Source of the DNA: Planococcus rifietoensis
GTDB taxonomy: Bacteria; Bacillota; Bacilli; Bacillales_A; Planococcaceae
Direction of reading: 5' to 3'
NCBI RefSeq assembly: GCF_001465795.2
Contig: NZ_CP013659.2
Location: 886,501 to 950,500 of the forward strand
Length of the DNA: 64,000 nt
Shown: positions 36,453-45,693 of the stretch, one piece after another
Layout: each line of letters starts with the position of its first letter
Position numbering within the stretch: the first letter of the stretch is position 1
Position numbers and translations under genes: made by a program
The notes under the pieces: generated by a model
Told to the model about the DNA's origin: nothing
Seen by the model: the letters and a program-made list of their open reading frames with translations, nothing else
Databases searched by the model: none

Positions 36453-36690
36453 CAGGCTGTCGAGAAAGTTAAAAAGCCGTATTTTCCGAAGCTTATCGCT
36501 CGCTTTCCGTGGGGCGGGAATCGAGCCTCCTCACCCGCTATCGCGGTCTGCGGGGTCTCTCAAACCCGCTAATCCCACAGGAGTCGAGCGAACGCTTCTC
36601 CAAATACTCAGATAGCACATTGATTTTTGAATGTAGAAATGGTGATTTCCTTTTTCATTCATAGCGGATTATAGACTTCTTCAACACTCT
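36453..36690 (-). repeat. Dispersed multi-hairpin intergenic repeat, copy C (inverted)
   Basis: On the minus strand it runs from AGAGTGTTGAAGAAG through TTTCTACATTCAA, GAGAAGCGTTCGCTCGACTC, GGGTTTGAGAGACCCCG, a short stem CCGC/GCGG, GAGGAGGCTCGATTCC and CCCCACGGAAAGCGAGCG to AAAATACGGC. It lacks the two internal hairpins of copies A and B. It is enclosed by two nearly identical terminators. Confidence 0.82.
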
Positions 36691-36721
36691 AGAAGAAAGC
36701 GCTCCCCGGAGCGCTTTTTTT
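36691..36721. terminator. Terminator copy 2 (right flank of repeat C)
   Basis: Same stem AAAGCGCTCC / GGAGCGCTTT with A and T runs; it can serve the minus-strand yuzD gene. Confidence 0.88.
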
Positions 36722-36723
36722 AT

Positions 36724-37050
36724 TTATTCAGCAGCGGCAAAGCCGTGTTTCTCGAGCTCCCGGTAGACTGGCTTCAATTGAATATAGCCTTCACCGACCA
36801 CTTCGCCTTCGATCAGCACGAGCGGGTAGAAAAACTCATCTTCTAAGATGCGCTCCGCATACTCTTGCTGCTTGGCATCTTGCAGTGGTTTCTCAATATC
36901 GATATAGCTTATTGAAAATGGCTGATCTTTGTATTTTCTCGAGATGGCTGCCTCGAGCCATTCATAGGTATCCTTGGACGACGGAGCATTTACACAGCTG
37001 GCGCAGATCTGGTCGGTTCCGTAAACTTCGATGTTCGGGATTTTTGTCAT
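36724..37050 (-). CDS. yuzD: YuzD family protein (DUF1462)
   Basis: A 108-residue thioredoxin-fold-like protein with a CASC pair (residues about 17-20) after the first beta strand (IEVYGTDQICASCVNAPSS), and FYPLVLIEGEVVGEG as the likely cis-Pro region. Probable disulfide or Fe-S-related function, unproven. Divergent from the NifU-like gene, as in B. subtilis. Confidence 0.85.
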   Translation of the reverse strand: MTKIPNIEVYGTDQICASCVNAPSSKDTYEWLEAAISRKYKDQPFSISYIDIEKPLQDAKQQEYAERILEDEFFYPLVLIEGEVVGEGYIQLKPVYRELEKHGFAAAE

Positions 37051-37133
37051 GGATATTGGCCTCCTGGAAATTCATTATTGGCTTTTTATGCTTATTCACA
37101 TTATAATGATTGTAATGAAAGGAGTCGATAGAA

Positions 37134-37370
37134 ATGACTGAAGCTATGATGGAAGATCAAGTAATGGAAGTCTTAGATAAATTACGGCCATTCCTTTTGC
37201 GCGACGGGGGAGACTGTGAATTGGTGGATGTAGAGGACGGTATCGTGAAGCTCCGCTTACTCGGTGCTTGCGGCAGCTGCCCAAGTTCAACAATCACATT
37301 GAAAGCGGGCATTGAACGCGCGCTTGTCGAGGAAGTTCCTGGCGTCGTTGAAGTGGAACAAGTCTTTTAA
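37134..37370 (+). CDS. yutI: NifU C-terminal-domain Fe-S carrier (YutI)
   Basis: A 78-residue Nfu-type scaffold/carrier with the cluster-binding CxxC in [20 protein letters not shown] and the preceding [17 protein letters not shown]. It delivers Fe-S clusters made by the Suf system at 19.9-25.1 kb. GAAAGGAG precedes the ATG. Same neighbourhood (yuzD, yutM) as in B. subtilis. Confidence 0.93.
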   Translation: MTEAMMEDQVMEVLDKLRPFLLRDGGDCELVDVEDGIVKLRLLGACGSCPSSTITLKAGIERALVEEVPGVVEVEQVF

Positions 37371-37450
37371 TGTCCAGGGGCCTTTTGCAGGTCCCTTTTT
37401 ATGTCCGCTATCAGACAGGCGGTAAAATGGAAAAGAAAGGGTGAACGTAG

Positions 37451-37813
37451 ATGACACAAGTTGTAGAAATTACAGAAGCCGCTTCTTTCCAAGTGAAGGA
37501 AATGATGCGCCATAACGAAGAGGAAGGTTCTTATCTGCGCGTGGCTGTAAAAGGCGGCGGCTGCAGCGGCCTGACATATGGCATGGGTTTCGAGCCGGAA
37601 GTGGCAGAAACAGACGATCAATACGAACAGCACGGCATTCGCATTTTAATCAATAAAGAAGATGCGCCGATTTTACAAGGGACTATAGTGGATTACAAGC
37701 AATCCTTGATGGGCGGCGGATTCACCATTGATAACCCGAACGCTATCGCTTCATGTGGCTGCGGAACAAGTTTCCGAACCGCGAAAAAAGCAGGGACTCC
37801 TGAAAACTGCTAA
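37451..37813 (+). CDS. yutM: HesB/IscA family A-type Fe-S carrier (YutM)
   Basis: A 120-residue A-type carrier with the three cluster-binding Cys: GGGCSGLTYGMG and CGCGTSF near the C-terminus. Works with Suf and the Nfu-type protein 80 bases upstream. AAAGGG precedes the ATG. Likely in one unit with yutI, closed by the terminator after it. Confidence 0.93.
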   Translation: MTQVVEITEAASFQVKEMMRHNEEEGSYLRVAVKGGGCSGLTYGMGFEPEVAETDDQYEQHGIRILINKEDAPILQGTIVDYKQSLMGGGFTIDNPNAIASCGCGTSFRTAKKAGTPENC

Positions 37814-37817
37814 TGAA

Positions 37818-37849
37818 AAACCCGCTTTGTGACAAAAGCGGGTTTTTTT
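37818..37849 (+). terminator. Terminator
   Basis: AACCCGCTTT / AAAGCGGGTT stem with T tail after yutM. Confidence 0.9.
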
Positions 37850-37893
37850 AATTTTCGATTTTGTTGCGCATCTCGTGTAAGGGCATTCAACTG

Positions 37894-37922
37894 TTGAAAA
37901 GCATTTGCAAAAGGGCTAATAT
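37894..37922 (+). promoter_or_regulatory. Candidate SigA promoter of yumB
   Basis: TTGAAA (37894-37899), 17 bases, TAATAT (37917-37922). Confidence 0.45.
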
Positions 37923-37994
37923 AGAGGATAGGTGTTTACTGGAATCTGTTTCATTATTTCCGGTACATAAAATGACTTGAAGGTGGTTGCGATT

Positions 37995-39212
37995 GTGTTG
38001 AAAAGACCGTCAATATTAGTATTAGGTGCAGGCTACGGTGGATTGACTACTGTAGTGAATCTGCAAAAAGAATTTGGGACAGACGCTGCGGACATTACGC
38101 TCATCAACAAAAACGAATATCATTACGAAAGCACGTGGCTCCATGAAGCGGCAGCAGGAACATTGCTTCCGGAACAAGTGCGCTACGATATTGCAGACGT
38201 CATCGATACTGGCAAGGTGAACTTTGTTCAAGCCACTGTCGAAGGCATCGACGTAGACAGCAAGAAAGTTTCGACTGACAATGGGGAATTCACGTACGAT
38301 TACCTTGTTATCGGCCTTGGCTTTGAAGGGGAAACTTTCGGAATCGAAGGCCTCGACACATATGCGTTGTCGATTGCCAATGTAAAAGCTGCGCGTTACA
38401 TCCGCGAGCACATCGAATTCCAATTTGCGACATGGTCTACTGAAGAAGTGAAGAACGACAGCCGTTTGACGATTGTTGTCGGCGGAGCTGGATTCACAGG
38501 AATCGAATTCCTTGGGGAACTGGCAAATCGCGTGCCGGAACTTTGCAAAGAGTATGACGTGCCACGTGAAAAAGTACGCGTCATCTGTGTAGAAGCTGCA
38601 CCGATGGTCTTGCCAGGATTCGATCCGGAATTGGTAGACTATGCAGTCGGCCATCTTCAAGCGAAAGGCATTGAATTCTCTATCGGAACGCCAGTCGTCG
38701 AAGCGACTCCTGAAGGCGTAAAGATTAAGAAAAATGATGATGAGTTCGAATTCATCTATGCCGGCACAGTCGTTTGGGCAGCAGGCGTCCGCGGAAACCG
38801 CTTGATTGAAGAAACATCCATCGAAAGCATGCGTGCGCGCATTAAAGTCGAAAAAGACATGCGTGCGCCAGGTTATTCCGATGTATTCATCGTCGGTGAC
38901 TGCGCATTGATGATCAACGAAGAAACAAACCGCCCGTACCCGCCAACTGCACAAATTGCGATGCAGCAAGGCGAGCGCATTGCGAAAAACATCAAAGCGC
39001 TTGCTGGCGACGGGACGACAGAAGAGTTTGTTCCTGATTTGAAAGGAACAGTCTGCTCACTTGGCGATGAAGATGCGATTGGTGTTGTCTTCGGTAAGAA
39101 AGTGACAGGCAAACGCGCATCATTCATGAAGAAAATGATCGACAACCGTGCATTGTACATGATCGGTGGCCCTGGATTGGTCTTGAAAAAAGGTAAATTC
39201 AAGGTACTATAA
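37995..39212 (+). CDS. yumB: NDH-2-like NADH dehydrogenase YumB
   Basis: Type II NADH:quinone oxidoreductase family, 405 residues: FAD site [17 protein letters not shown], the [18 protein letters not shown] segment, NAD site [17 protein letters not shown], and [29 protein letters not shown] near the C-terminus. Membrane-associated from the inside, non-proton-pumping. The start is GTG at 37995, eight bases after GAAGGTGG; TTG at 37998 is an alternative. It is full length, unlike the shorter YutJ 2.7 kb upstream. Confidence 0.92.
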   Translation: MLKRPSILVLGAGYGGLTTVVNLQKEFGTDAADITLINKNEYHYESTWLHEAAAGTLLPEQVRYDIADVIDTGKVNFVQATVEGIDVDSKKVSTDNGEFTYDYLVIGLGFEGETFGIEGLDTYALSIANVKAARYIREHIEFQFATWSTEEVKNDSRLTIVVGGAGFTGIEFLGELANRVPELCKEYDVPREKVRVICVEAAPMVLPGFDPELVDYAVGHLQAKGIEFSIGTPVVEATPEGVKIKKNDDEFEFIYAGTVVWAAGVRGNRLIEETSIESMRARIKVEKDMRAPGYSDVFIVGDCALMINEETNRPYPPTAQIAMQQGERIAKNIKALAGDGTTEEFVPDLKGTVCSLGDEDAIGVVFGKKVTGKRASFMKKMIDNRALYMIGGPGLVLKKGKFKVL

Positions 39213-39217
39213 AAATG

Positions 39218-39246
39218 AAAGCCTCCCAGCGCGGGGGGCTTTTTTT
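39218..39246 (+). terminator. Terminator
   Basis: AAAGCCTCCC / GGGGGCTTT stem with T tail after yumB. Confidence 0.88.
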
Positions 39247-39271
39247 CACATCGCGATAAGGAGTGGAAGCC

Positions 39272-39775
39272 ATGTCGAGAAACAAAAGGGGAGATGTCTG
39301 GCTCGGTGCTGCCGGGCTAGTCGTTAACCAACGGAACGAATGGCTCGTCGTCAAGAAGCGCTACGGCGGGCTTCATGGAAAATGGTCGTTGCCAGCAGGA
39401 TTTGTTGAAAAAGATGAAACAGTCGACCAAGCAGCCTTGAGGGAAGTGAAAGAAGAGACCGGGATCGACTGTACGGTGCTTGGCATGATCGGTTTCCGCT
39501 CGGGAGTGATCAAGGGGAGAATCAGCGACAATATGGCGGTATTTCTGTTGCGTCCGCTTGAAAACGAACAACCCGTCATAGCGCAGCAAGAAGAACTTTA
39601 CGAAGCTGCATGGCGCTCTCCGGAAGACTTGTCGGAAGATCAAGATGCCTCGGTCATGCTCCATGAAATGGCTTCATACATAGTAGAGGAAGGGTTTGAA
39701 CCGATCGAAGACGTCGACCCTGGGCATATTTTTGGCTACACAGACTATAAACTATTTTTCCGCCATAAATACTAG
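39272..39775 (+). CDS. Nudix hydrolase
   Basis: A 167-residue Nudix enzyme; the box GFVEKDETVDQAALREVKEETGI is complete, with the REVKEE metal ligands. It hydrolyses a nucleoside diphosphate linked to another moiety; the substrate is unknown. The start at 39272 is eight bases after AAGGAG. Confidence 0.9.
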   Translation: MSRNKRGDVWLGAAGLVVNQRNEWLVVKKRYGGLHGKWSLPAGFVEKDETVDQAALREVKEETGIDCTVLGMIGFRSGVIKGRISDNMAVFLLRPLENEQPVIAQQEELYEAAWRSPEDLSEDQDASVMLHEMASYIVEEGFEPIEDVDPGHIFGYTDYKLFFRHKY

Positions 39776-39844
39776 AACCTAATTAACAGATAATTTAGAA
39801 AAAGATAGTATGATAAAGAATAAAAGAGAATAATGGAGATAAAG

Positions 39845-39877
39845 GCGTTTGTATCCGTTTACAAACGCTCTTTTTTA
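39845..39877 (+). terminator. Terminator or leader attenuator
   Basis: GCGTTTGTA / TACAAACGC stem with TCTTTTTT tail. It lies 70 bases after the Nudix gene and 74 before yuiA; it could close the former or attenuate the latter. Confidence 0.8.
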
Positions 39878-39950
39878 TTTGCAGCGATTTGCGATACGTG
39901 ATATATTACCAATTATCAGAATATTAAAAACAACAGAGGAGGTGTTTCGA

Positions 39951-40079
39951 ATGACAGTCTTCAAAAAAAGAACAACTGCAACCCATTGCCCATACTGCGC
40001 GGGCCAAGGATATTTCCAACTACGGTTGGGCGGCTCCGAAACGTGCTCCTGCTGTTCAGGATCCGGGAAAAATAAATAA
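39951..40079 (+). CDS. yuiA: YuiA family zinc-finger-like protein
   Basis: A 42-residue protein with two DnaJ-type Cys pairs, CPYCAGQGYFQL and CSCCSGSGK, likely binding one zinc ion. GAGGAGG precedes the ATG. Longer in-frame starts would cross the attenuator hairpin. Followed by its own terminator and by yuiB, as in B. subtilis. The function is unknown. Confidence 0.85.
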   Translation: MTVFKKRTTATHCPYCAGQGYFQLRLGGSETCSCCSGSGKNK

Positions 40080-40093
40080 ACTGTGAAAACACG

Positions 40094-40123
40094 AAAGAGC
40101 AGCTGCAACAGCTGCTCTTTTTT
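40094..40123 (+). terminator. Terminator of yuiA
   Basis: AAAGAGCAGCTG / CAGCTGCTCTTT perfect stem with a three-base loop and T tail. Confidence 0.92.
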
Positions 40124-40229
40124 ATATGGACAAGGCTTCTGTGACAAAGTCATGAATACTGTTCCTCCACATTGAAAGGGCTTTGTCTTTCGGGTAAACT
40201 GAGGAAAGGAATAACGGAGGTTAGAGTCC

Positions 40230-40559
40230 ATGAACAGTTCATTTACCATTGTCCAATTGATCATTTCCATCCTGCTTTTTTACGTGATGTTTTTCGGCAT
40301 CGGCTTTTTGCTGAACATGCTGCTGCGCATGACGTGGCTGATGGCGGTCGTGTATCCGGTTGTCATATTGCTCGTCATTGATGATGTCGGCGTGTTTGAT
40401 TACTTTACCGCCCCAGGCGAGTCCTTTTCGATGCTCGGGGAAACCATCCGTTCGTTGACGGGCAGCGATATTGCCGTACTGACGGCCGGTTTCCTCGGCG
40501 CAGTCACTTCTGGAATCGTCATGAAAATATTGCGCAAGATGGGGTATCAAATGTTTTGA
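40230..40559 (+). CDS. yuiB: YuiB family membrane protein
   Basis: A 109-residue integral membrane protein with three hydrophobic segments (about 7-30, 34-50, 84-100) and a basic C-terminus. No catalytic motif was seen. ACGGAGG precedes the ATG. Order yuiA-yuiB-yuiD-pepA matches B. subtilis. Function unknown. Confidence 0.83.
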   Translation: MNSSFTIVQLIISILLFYVMFFGIGFLLNMLLRMTWLMAVVYPVVILLVIDDVGVFDYFTAPGESFSMLGETIRSLTGSDIAVLTAGFLGAVTSGIVMKILRKMGYQMF

Positions 40560-40577
40560 TGCCGTTTATAGAAAAAG

Positions 40578-40613
40578 AAAAGCCGGTCCGCAATTTGTGG
40601 TCCGGCTTTTTTT
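40578..40613. terminator. Bidirectional terminator
   Basis: AAAGCCGG...CCGGCTTT with inner pairing, A-rich on the left and T-rich on the right, between convergent yuiB and yuiD. Confidence 0.85.
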
Positions 40614-41087
40614 CTAGAGCATGCTGTAGAAGACGACGGACAGCGCGATTCCTGTCAGCGCCCCCATGAACACTTCACTCGGTTTATGGCCGAGCAGTGT
40701 TTTGAGCTCCTCGATTTTCTCTTCCTCTTTTTTCGAAGGCCATTTACGGGTTTCTTCCATGAAATTATTCAAATCCTGGCGCAAGCGATTGATTGTCAAT
40801 GCCTGTTGTCCAGCCTGAAAACGCACTCCTGTCGCGTCATACATCGTGATCACCGCAAACAAGGCGGATACCGCGAATACTGTGGATGAAATGCCTGCCT
40901 CATAGGCGACTGCGGTTGTCAGGGAGGTTACCGCGGCAGAATGAGAACTTGGCATGCCGCCAGTCGATGTGAAAAGCCCCCAATTCAATTCACGGGTCAC
41001 TGCGTATTGAATGGGAATTTTAACGAATTGGGCGAAAAAAATCGCAAACAACGCAATCATTAATGGCGTATTGGATAAGAGTTCCAT
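40614..41087 (-). CDS. yuiD: Divergent PAP2 family membrane protein YuiD
   Basis: A 157-residue membrane protein of the divergent PAP2 (acid phosphatase/VPO-related) family, with GGMPSSHSAAVTSLTTA carrying the PSSH motif and LLGHKPSEVFMGALTGI carrying the second His region. Phosphatase activity on a lipid phosphate is possible; no substrate is known. The start at 41087 is chosen to match usual family length; a GTG at 41108 is in frame. Confidence 0.85.
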   Translation of the reverse strand: MELLSNTPLMIALFAIFFAQFVKIPIQYAVTRELNWGLFTSTGGMPSSHSAAVTSLTTAVAYEAGISSTVFAVSALFAVITMYDATGVRFQAGQQALTINRLRQDLNNFMEETRKWPSKKEEEKIEELKTLLGHKPSEVFMGALTGIALSVVFYSML

Positions 41088-41221
41088 TTGGCAAGCAGCC
41101 CCTTCCACTTAAATTCCGTACAGAAAGTATATCATATGCCTATGGCGGTACGCGCTTTATCAAGCTATTCCGGAAGCCGAAGTAATGTTACACTAAATAT
41201 GCAGTTAAAAGGAGGATACTA

Positions 41222-42715
41222 ATGGAAATCAATGTATTGAACCCCACAGAACACAATGAAGCAGAGCTTCTAATCGTCGGCTTGAGCCGCCATCCCGAAA
41301 ATGCGGAAGGCTGGAAAGGTTTGGAGAAGCGCTTTGACGGGCGTCTTGCCGATTGGATCAAACGCGGCTTGTCATTCGACTCGAACTCGTTGAGCATTTA
41401 TCCTACTTTAAAAGGCGATATCCCGCGCGTGTTATTTGTCGGGATCGGCGATCGCAAGAAACTGACGGAAGATGAGTTGCGCCGTTCATTCGGCATTGCC
41501 GGAAAACAGTTGGTCAAAGAAAAAATTCGCCATGCCGCCATCTATACGGCTTCTTTCGAAAATGGGGAAGTGACTGGCGAACAAGTCGCGCACCTAGCGG
41601 CTGAAGGCATCCAAATGGGCGCATACCGCTTTGCTGATTACAAAACGAATTCCAATGAAGTGGATCACCGCGTGGAATCGCTGAGCTTTCTGACAGAGCA
41701 GCCATCAGATCCCATCCGCCAGGCGGCTTTTGTCGGCACAGTCCATGCGGAGGCAGTCAATGAAGCAAGAACGCTCGTCAATATGCCGGCGAATATCCTG
41801 ACGCCCACAGCGATGGCTGAATATGCACAAGAGCTCAGCGAAGCTTACGGATTTGAAACGGATATCCTTGGGCGCAGCGAAATCGAAGAGCTTGGCATGG
41901 GCGCGCTGCTTGCAGTCAACCAAGGCTCTGTCGAAGAACCGCGTCTCATCGTCATGAAATACAAAGCGACTGACAGTTTCGAAGCACCGCTTGCACTTGT
42001 CGGCAAAGGTATCACGTTCGACACGGGCGGCTATTCCCTCAAGCCGAAAGACGGCATCGTCGGCATGAAAGGGGACATGGGCGGTGCAGCAGCTGTGCTG
42101 GGTGCAATGCGTGTCATCGGCGAACTAAAGCCGGATAAGGACGTAGTGGCTGTCATTGCCTCCACGGACAATATGGTATCAGGCAATGCCTTCAAGCCGG
42201 ACGATGTCATCACATCGATGAGCGGCAAGACCATTGAAATCCTCAATACTGATGCAGAAGGGCGCTTGGTATTGGCGGATGCCGTCACGTATGCCAAGCA
42301 GCTCGGTGCAAGCCAGGTGGTGGATGTGGCGACGTTGACAGGTGGCGTCATCGTTGCGCTCGGCAAAGACAAAACGGGCGCGTTGACGAACGATGACGCG
42401 TTTTACGGCAAATTGCTGGACGTCTCGAAGAAAACGGGTGAGTTCGTTTGGCAATTGCCGCTCACTGAAAGCGACAAAAAGCGGCTGCGCAAAAGCGATG
42501 TCGCCGATTTGAACAATTCACCCGGGCGCGACGGCCATATGATCTTCGGCGGCGGCTTTGTCGGCGAGTTCGTCGGCGACACGCCCTGGATCCACCTAGA
42601 TATCGCCGGAACTTCGCATGCTGATACGGCGCATGACTTGGGCCCTGCTGGAGGCACTGGCGCTATGGTAAGAACACTGGCGTTATTGGTGGAAAAGTTG
42701 GGGAATAAGGAATAA
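41222..42715 (+). CDS. pepA: Leucyl aminopeptidase (M17)
   Basis: Cytosolic M17 metallo-aminopeptidase of 497 residues. The signature NTDAEGRLVLADA is present, with the metal ligands in LVGKGITFDTGGYSLKP and VIASTDNMVSG. The catalytic Lys lies in GKGITFD and the Arg in AEGRL. AAAGGAGG precedes the ATG. It releases N-terminal amino acids from peptides and feeds amino-acid turnover. Confidence 0.95.
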   Translation: MEINVLNPTEHNEAELLIVGLSRHPENAEGWKGLEKRFDGRLADWIKRGLSFDSNSLSIYPTLKGDIPRVLFVGIGDRKKLTEDELRRSFGIAGKQLVKEKIRHAAIYTASFENGEVTGEQVAHLAAEGIQMGAYRFADYKTNSNEVDHRVESLSFLTEQPSDPIRQAAFVGTVHAEAVNEARTLVNMPANILTPTAMAEYAQELSEAYGFETDILGRSEIEELGMGALLAVNQGSVEEPRLIVMKYKATDSFEAPLALVGKGITFDTGGYSLKPKDGIVGMKGDMGGAAAVLGAMRVIGELKPDKDVVAVIASTDNMVSGNAFKPDDVITSMSGKTIEILNTDAEGRLVLADAVTYAKQLGASQVVDVATLTGGVIVALGKDKTGALTNDDAFYGKLLDVSKKTGEFVWQLPLTESDKKRLRKSDVADLNNSPGRDGHMIFGGGFVGEFVGDTPWIHLDIAGTSHADTAHDLGPAGGTGAMVRTLALLVEKLGNKE

Positions 42716-42716
42716 A

Positions 42717-42748
42717 AAAAACGCAGCCAATTTGGCTGCGTTTTTTTT
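42717..42748. terminator. Bidirectional terminator
   Basis: AACGCAGCCAA / TTGGCTGCGTT palindrome flanked by A and T runs, between pepA and the convergent mrp operon. Confidence 0.92.
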
Positions 42749-43127
42749 ATTCGTTTTCAAGTTCTTCCTGCTGGTTGTTCTTGCGCTTTTCAATTGCAGG
42801 GCCCATATCGTCACGTACGGTTTCTTCCGCGACTTTGATGCCTGTCATATAAGCGGCGCGACCGATCAAATGTCCGGCAACCGGCTGCGTGATGAACAGG
42901 AAGGCGATGGCGATGACCATCTGCGTATTGAAGATGCCTTCATTAAACCAAAAATGGACGAACGTTCCGAGCAGGATGGATAACACACCGAGTGTCGAGC
43001 TCTTAGAGGCTGCGTGTGTCCGTGTGTAGACATCCGGCAGCCTGATGAGCCCGAGTGCGGTGACGGCGCTGAACAGGACGCCAGTGCCGATTAAAAGGAT
43101 GATTAGGATATCAACGAGGATCTCGAT
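42747..43127 (-). CDS. mrpG: Na+/H+ antiporter subunit MrpG (MnhG)
   Basis: Small membrane subunit of the Mrp antiporter with three hydrophobic segments and the signature LIRLPDVYTRTHAASKSSTLG. The only in-frame ATG/GTG/TTG starts near the N-terminus are TTG at 43175 or 43160, deep inside mrpF. GAGGGGAG at 43135-43142 lies seven bases before an ATC at 43127, exactly where homologous MrpG proteins begin, so an ATC start is proposed. It overlaps the mrpF end. The tail is charged and Gln/Glu-rich. Confidence 0.85.
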   Translation of the reverse strand: MEILVDILIILLIGTGVLFSAVTALGLIRLPDVYTRTHAASKSSTLGVLSILLGTFVHFWFNEGIFNTQMVIAIAFLFITQPVAGHLIGRAAYMTGIKVAEETVRDDMGPAIEKRKNNQQEELENE

Positions 43128-43389
43128 CGAAAATCTCCCCTCTCTCCAGGAATTTCGCAAAGGCGGCCGTTCCAATAAAGGACAGGATGCTCATCAATAG
43201 AATGACCTCCAGGAAAAACTCCGTCTCAATGATCAAGGACAATAAAGCGACGATCGACACGAGCGTCACACCGATCGAATCAAGGGCGACGACGCGGTCT
43301 GCTACCGTCGGGCCTTTAACGAGACGGAATAAGAGGCCAGCAAAAGAAAAGCTGACAATCATCAAGGCAATCCAATAAAACATAATCAT
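43111..43389 (-). CDS. mrpF: Na+/H+ antiporter subunit MrpF (MnhF)
   Basis: A 92-residue three-span subunit with the family stretch RLVKGPTVADRVVALDSIG. It overlaps mrpE by 4 bases at its start and mrpG at its end. Confidence 0.92.
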   Translation of the reverse strand: MIMFYWIALMIVSFSFAGLLFRLVKGPTVADRVVALDSIGVTLVSIVALLSLIIETEFFLEVILLMSILSFIGTAAFAKFLERGEIFDRDPR

Positions 43390-43865
43390 GACCGGCTCAC
43401 CTCCAGTATGGCCCGTTCAAATGTATTCTTGATGGATGACACGGCCGAATCGATGTCTTCAAAATCCAAGGCATGGATATACAGGCGTTTTTGGTCTTCA
43501 GAAATGCCGATGACCAAAGTGCCTGGCGTTAATGTAATGAGCGCTGACAGCAAAGTAATTTGCCAGTCGTCGCTGAGTTCCGTTTCCATTTCAAAAATGG
43601 CCGGTTTGATGTTCATATTCGGACGGATGACGATGGAAAGAACTTGTATGCTCGACATGAAAAGTTCACGAAGGAACAACAGGAACAGTGAGATCAACGC
43701 CCAGACACGAAGAATGTACAAGCGTTTTGAGAAAAACCGACGCATCAGGACGATGATGCCGAGGCCGATCAAAAAGCCGATGACGAATCCGGAAGGAGTG
43801 AACGACACGGTCATGAACATCCAGACGAGCGCCAGGAAAAAATTCAATAGAACTTGTAAAGACAT
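43386..43865 (-). CDS. mrpE: Na+/H+ antiporter subunit MrpE (MnhE)
   Basis: A 159-residue subunit with two or three N-terminal hydrophobic segments and a soluble C-terminal part, carrying the family stretches LSALITLTPGTLVIGIS and LYIHALD. It follows mrpD by six bases. Confidence 0.92.
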   Translation of the reverse strand: MSLQVLLNFFLALVWMFMTVSFTPSGFVIGFLIGLGIIVLMRRFFSKRLYILRVWALISLFLLFLRELFMSSIQVLSIVIRPNMNIKPAIFEMETELSDDWQITLLSALITLTPGTLVIGISEDQKRLYIHALDFEDIDSAVSSIKNTFERAILEVSRS

Positions 43866-43871
43866 ATTGAC

Positions 43872-45353
43872 CTACTCCTTTAATACCGCGTCAATATAGA
43901 GCGATGGATTCAGCAGCACTTCACCTGCGTCCGAAATGAACGGCATGAAGAGTTCCGCACCGGCGCCGAGGAATACAGTCAAGGCGACGAGTATAGCTGT
44001 CGGGACGAACATCGATAGATAATGCTTCCGGTCGATCGTGACAATCTTCACCGGTTCTCCCCAGAATGCATAGATGAAGATCCGGACAACACTTAGCAAC
44101 ACGAGCAAGCTAGTCGCCAGGATCACGAGGCTGCCCCAGAAATGGGTGCCTTCAAAACCGCCTTGGACGATCAGCAATTTGCCCGGGAAGCCACTGAGCG
44201 GGGGTATGCCGGCCAGGCCGAATGCCGCGACCAGGAAGGTCCAGCCAAAGAGCGGATAGCTTTTGATCAAACCACCCATCTTGCGCAAATCGCTGGTGCC
44301 GAAAATGACGGTCAAGATGCCCACTAGAAGGAACAGCGCTGCTTTAATGAGCATGTCGTGCACCAAATAGAAAATGGAGCCTTCGACACCTGCTGCGTTC
44401 ATTTGCGAAATACCGAACAAGATGACGCCAACCGCAATGATGATGTTGTAGATGATGATCTTTTTTACATCAAAATACGCAAGCGCCCCGACGCAGCCTG
44501 CGAGGATCGTCAAAATCGCAATGATCGCCAGCAGTTCGTGGGTAAAACCGGTATTCATCGTGAAGAACAGTGTGTAGGTTCTCATGATGGCGTAGACGCC
44601 GACTTTCGTCAGCAAGGCGCCAAACAAGGCAAGAATCGCCATGGGCGGTGCAAAATAGGAACCTGGCAGCCAGAAGTAAAGCGGGAAAATCGCCGCTTTG
44701 AAACCGAAGACGACCAGGAACAAGACGGCGATGACCGTCAGGATGCCGACTGCTTCGATCTGTGGGATCTTGACAGCCAAGTCGGCCATATTGAGCGTAC
44801 CGGTAACGGAGTAAAGGTAAGCGACCGCCGAAACGAACAATGCCGATGAAATGATGTTCACGAGCAAATACTTAATTGATTCGCGCAGCTGCGGCTTTTC
44901 GCCGCCGTGGACGATCAATGCATAGGAAGCCATCAACAGCACTTCGATGAAGACGAATAAGTTGAAAATATCGCCTGTTGTAAAGGCTCCGTTGACTCCG
45001 GTCATCAAGAACAGGACAGCTGGATAGTAGAACGACTGCTCGCGCTTCACGCCGATCGTCGGGATGCTGTAGAACAGCACGAATAGCGTGACGATGGTTG
45101 AGCTTAGTACCAATAGCACTGAGAACATATCAGAAACCATGGAAATGCCGAACGGGGCAGGCCAGCTGCCGAGCGTGACGGCTTGAACGCCGTCACTGTT
45201 AACTTTCGAGAATAAAATTAGCGCAGAGGCGAGTGTCGCAACAACACCGGCAATGGCCACTGTGCGCTGCATGTGCAGTTTTTTCGGGAACAGCATCAAA
45301 ATGGCGGCAAAAATCAATGGAATCACTACGGGGAACAAAAGCAAATTACTCAT
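43872..45353 (-). CDS. mrpD: Na+/H+ antiporter subunit MrpD (MnhD)
   Basis: A 493-residue NuoM/NuoN-like proton-translocating subunit with about 14 membrane segments and conserved membrane charges, for example the Glu in [12 protein letters not shown] and the Lys in [17 protein letters not shown]. The [13 protein letters not shown] loop is typical. With MrpA it is thought to form the ion path. It overlaps mrpC by 8 bases. Confidence 0.95.
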   Translation of the reverse strand: MSNLLLFPVVIPLIFAAILMLFPKKLHMQRTVAIAGVVATLASALILFSKVNSDGVQAVTLGSWPAPFGISMVSDMFSVLLVLSSTIVTLFVLFYSIPTIGVKREQSFYYPAVLFLMTGVNGAFTTGDIFNLFVFIEVLLMASYALIVHGGEKPQLRESIKYLLVNIISSALFVSAVAYLYSVTGTLNMADLAVKIPQIEAVGILTVIAVLFLVVFGFKAAIFPLYFWLPGSYFAPPMAILALFGALLTKVGVYAIMRTYTLFFTMNTGFTHELLAIIAILTILAGCVGALAYFDVKKIIIYNIIIAVGVILFGISQMNAAGVEGSIFYLVHDMLIKAALFLLVGILTVIFGTSDLRKMGGLIKSYPLFGWTFLVAAFGLAGIPPLSGFPGKLLIVQGGFEGTHFWGSLVILATSLLVLLSVVRIFIYAFWGEPVKIVTIDRKHYLSMFVPTAILVALTVFLGAGAELFMPFISDAGEVLLNPSLYIDAVLKE

Positions 45354-45693
45354 AATCTTCTGTACCTCTCAATAGCTCCATATTGTCTGTGCCAAGTTCC
45401 TGATAGGCGCGGTAGGCGAGCACCAGGAAAAATGACGTGACTGCAAACGAAATGACGATCGCTGTCAGAATCAGTGCCTGGGGCAGGGGATCGGCGTAAT
45501 CGCCAACCGTTACGCCATCAGCCACAACCGGGGGCGCTGTGCCGCCGAGGCCGCCCATTGTCAGCAGCAGCAAATGTGCGCCGTGGCTCAGGAGGCCTGT
45601 GCCGATAATGATGCGGATCAAACTTTTAGATAGCATTAAATATACAGCCGCCATTAACAATAAGCCGATGGCAACCGACATGACTATTTCCAT
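45346..45693 (-). CDS. mrpC: Na+/H+ antiporter subunit MrpC (MnhC)
   Basis: A 115-residue NuoK-like subunit with three membrane segments and the stretches [14 protein letters not shown] and [17 protein letters not shown]. The start overlaps the mrpB end by one base, and the end overlaps mrpD. Confidence 0.94.
   Translation of the reverse strand: MEIVMSVAIGLLLMAAVYLMLSKSLIRIIIGTGLLSHGAHLLLLTMGGLGGTAPPVVADGVTVGDYADPLPQALILTAIVISFAVTSFFLVLAYRAYQELGTDNMELLRGTEDYE

Noticed and set aside
38022..38969. 315-residue minus-strand frame
   Set aside because: Exact shadow of yumB; Cys/Phe/His-rich composition typical of antisense reading.
40160..40200. GGGTAA before yuiB as a SigB -10
   Set aside because: No GTTT-type -35 occurs 12-15 bases upstream.
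44358..44849. 163-residue plus-strand frame
   Set aside because: Antisense to mrpD; Asp/Gln/Arg-rich shadow composition.
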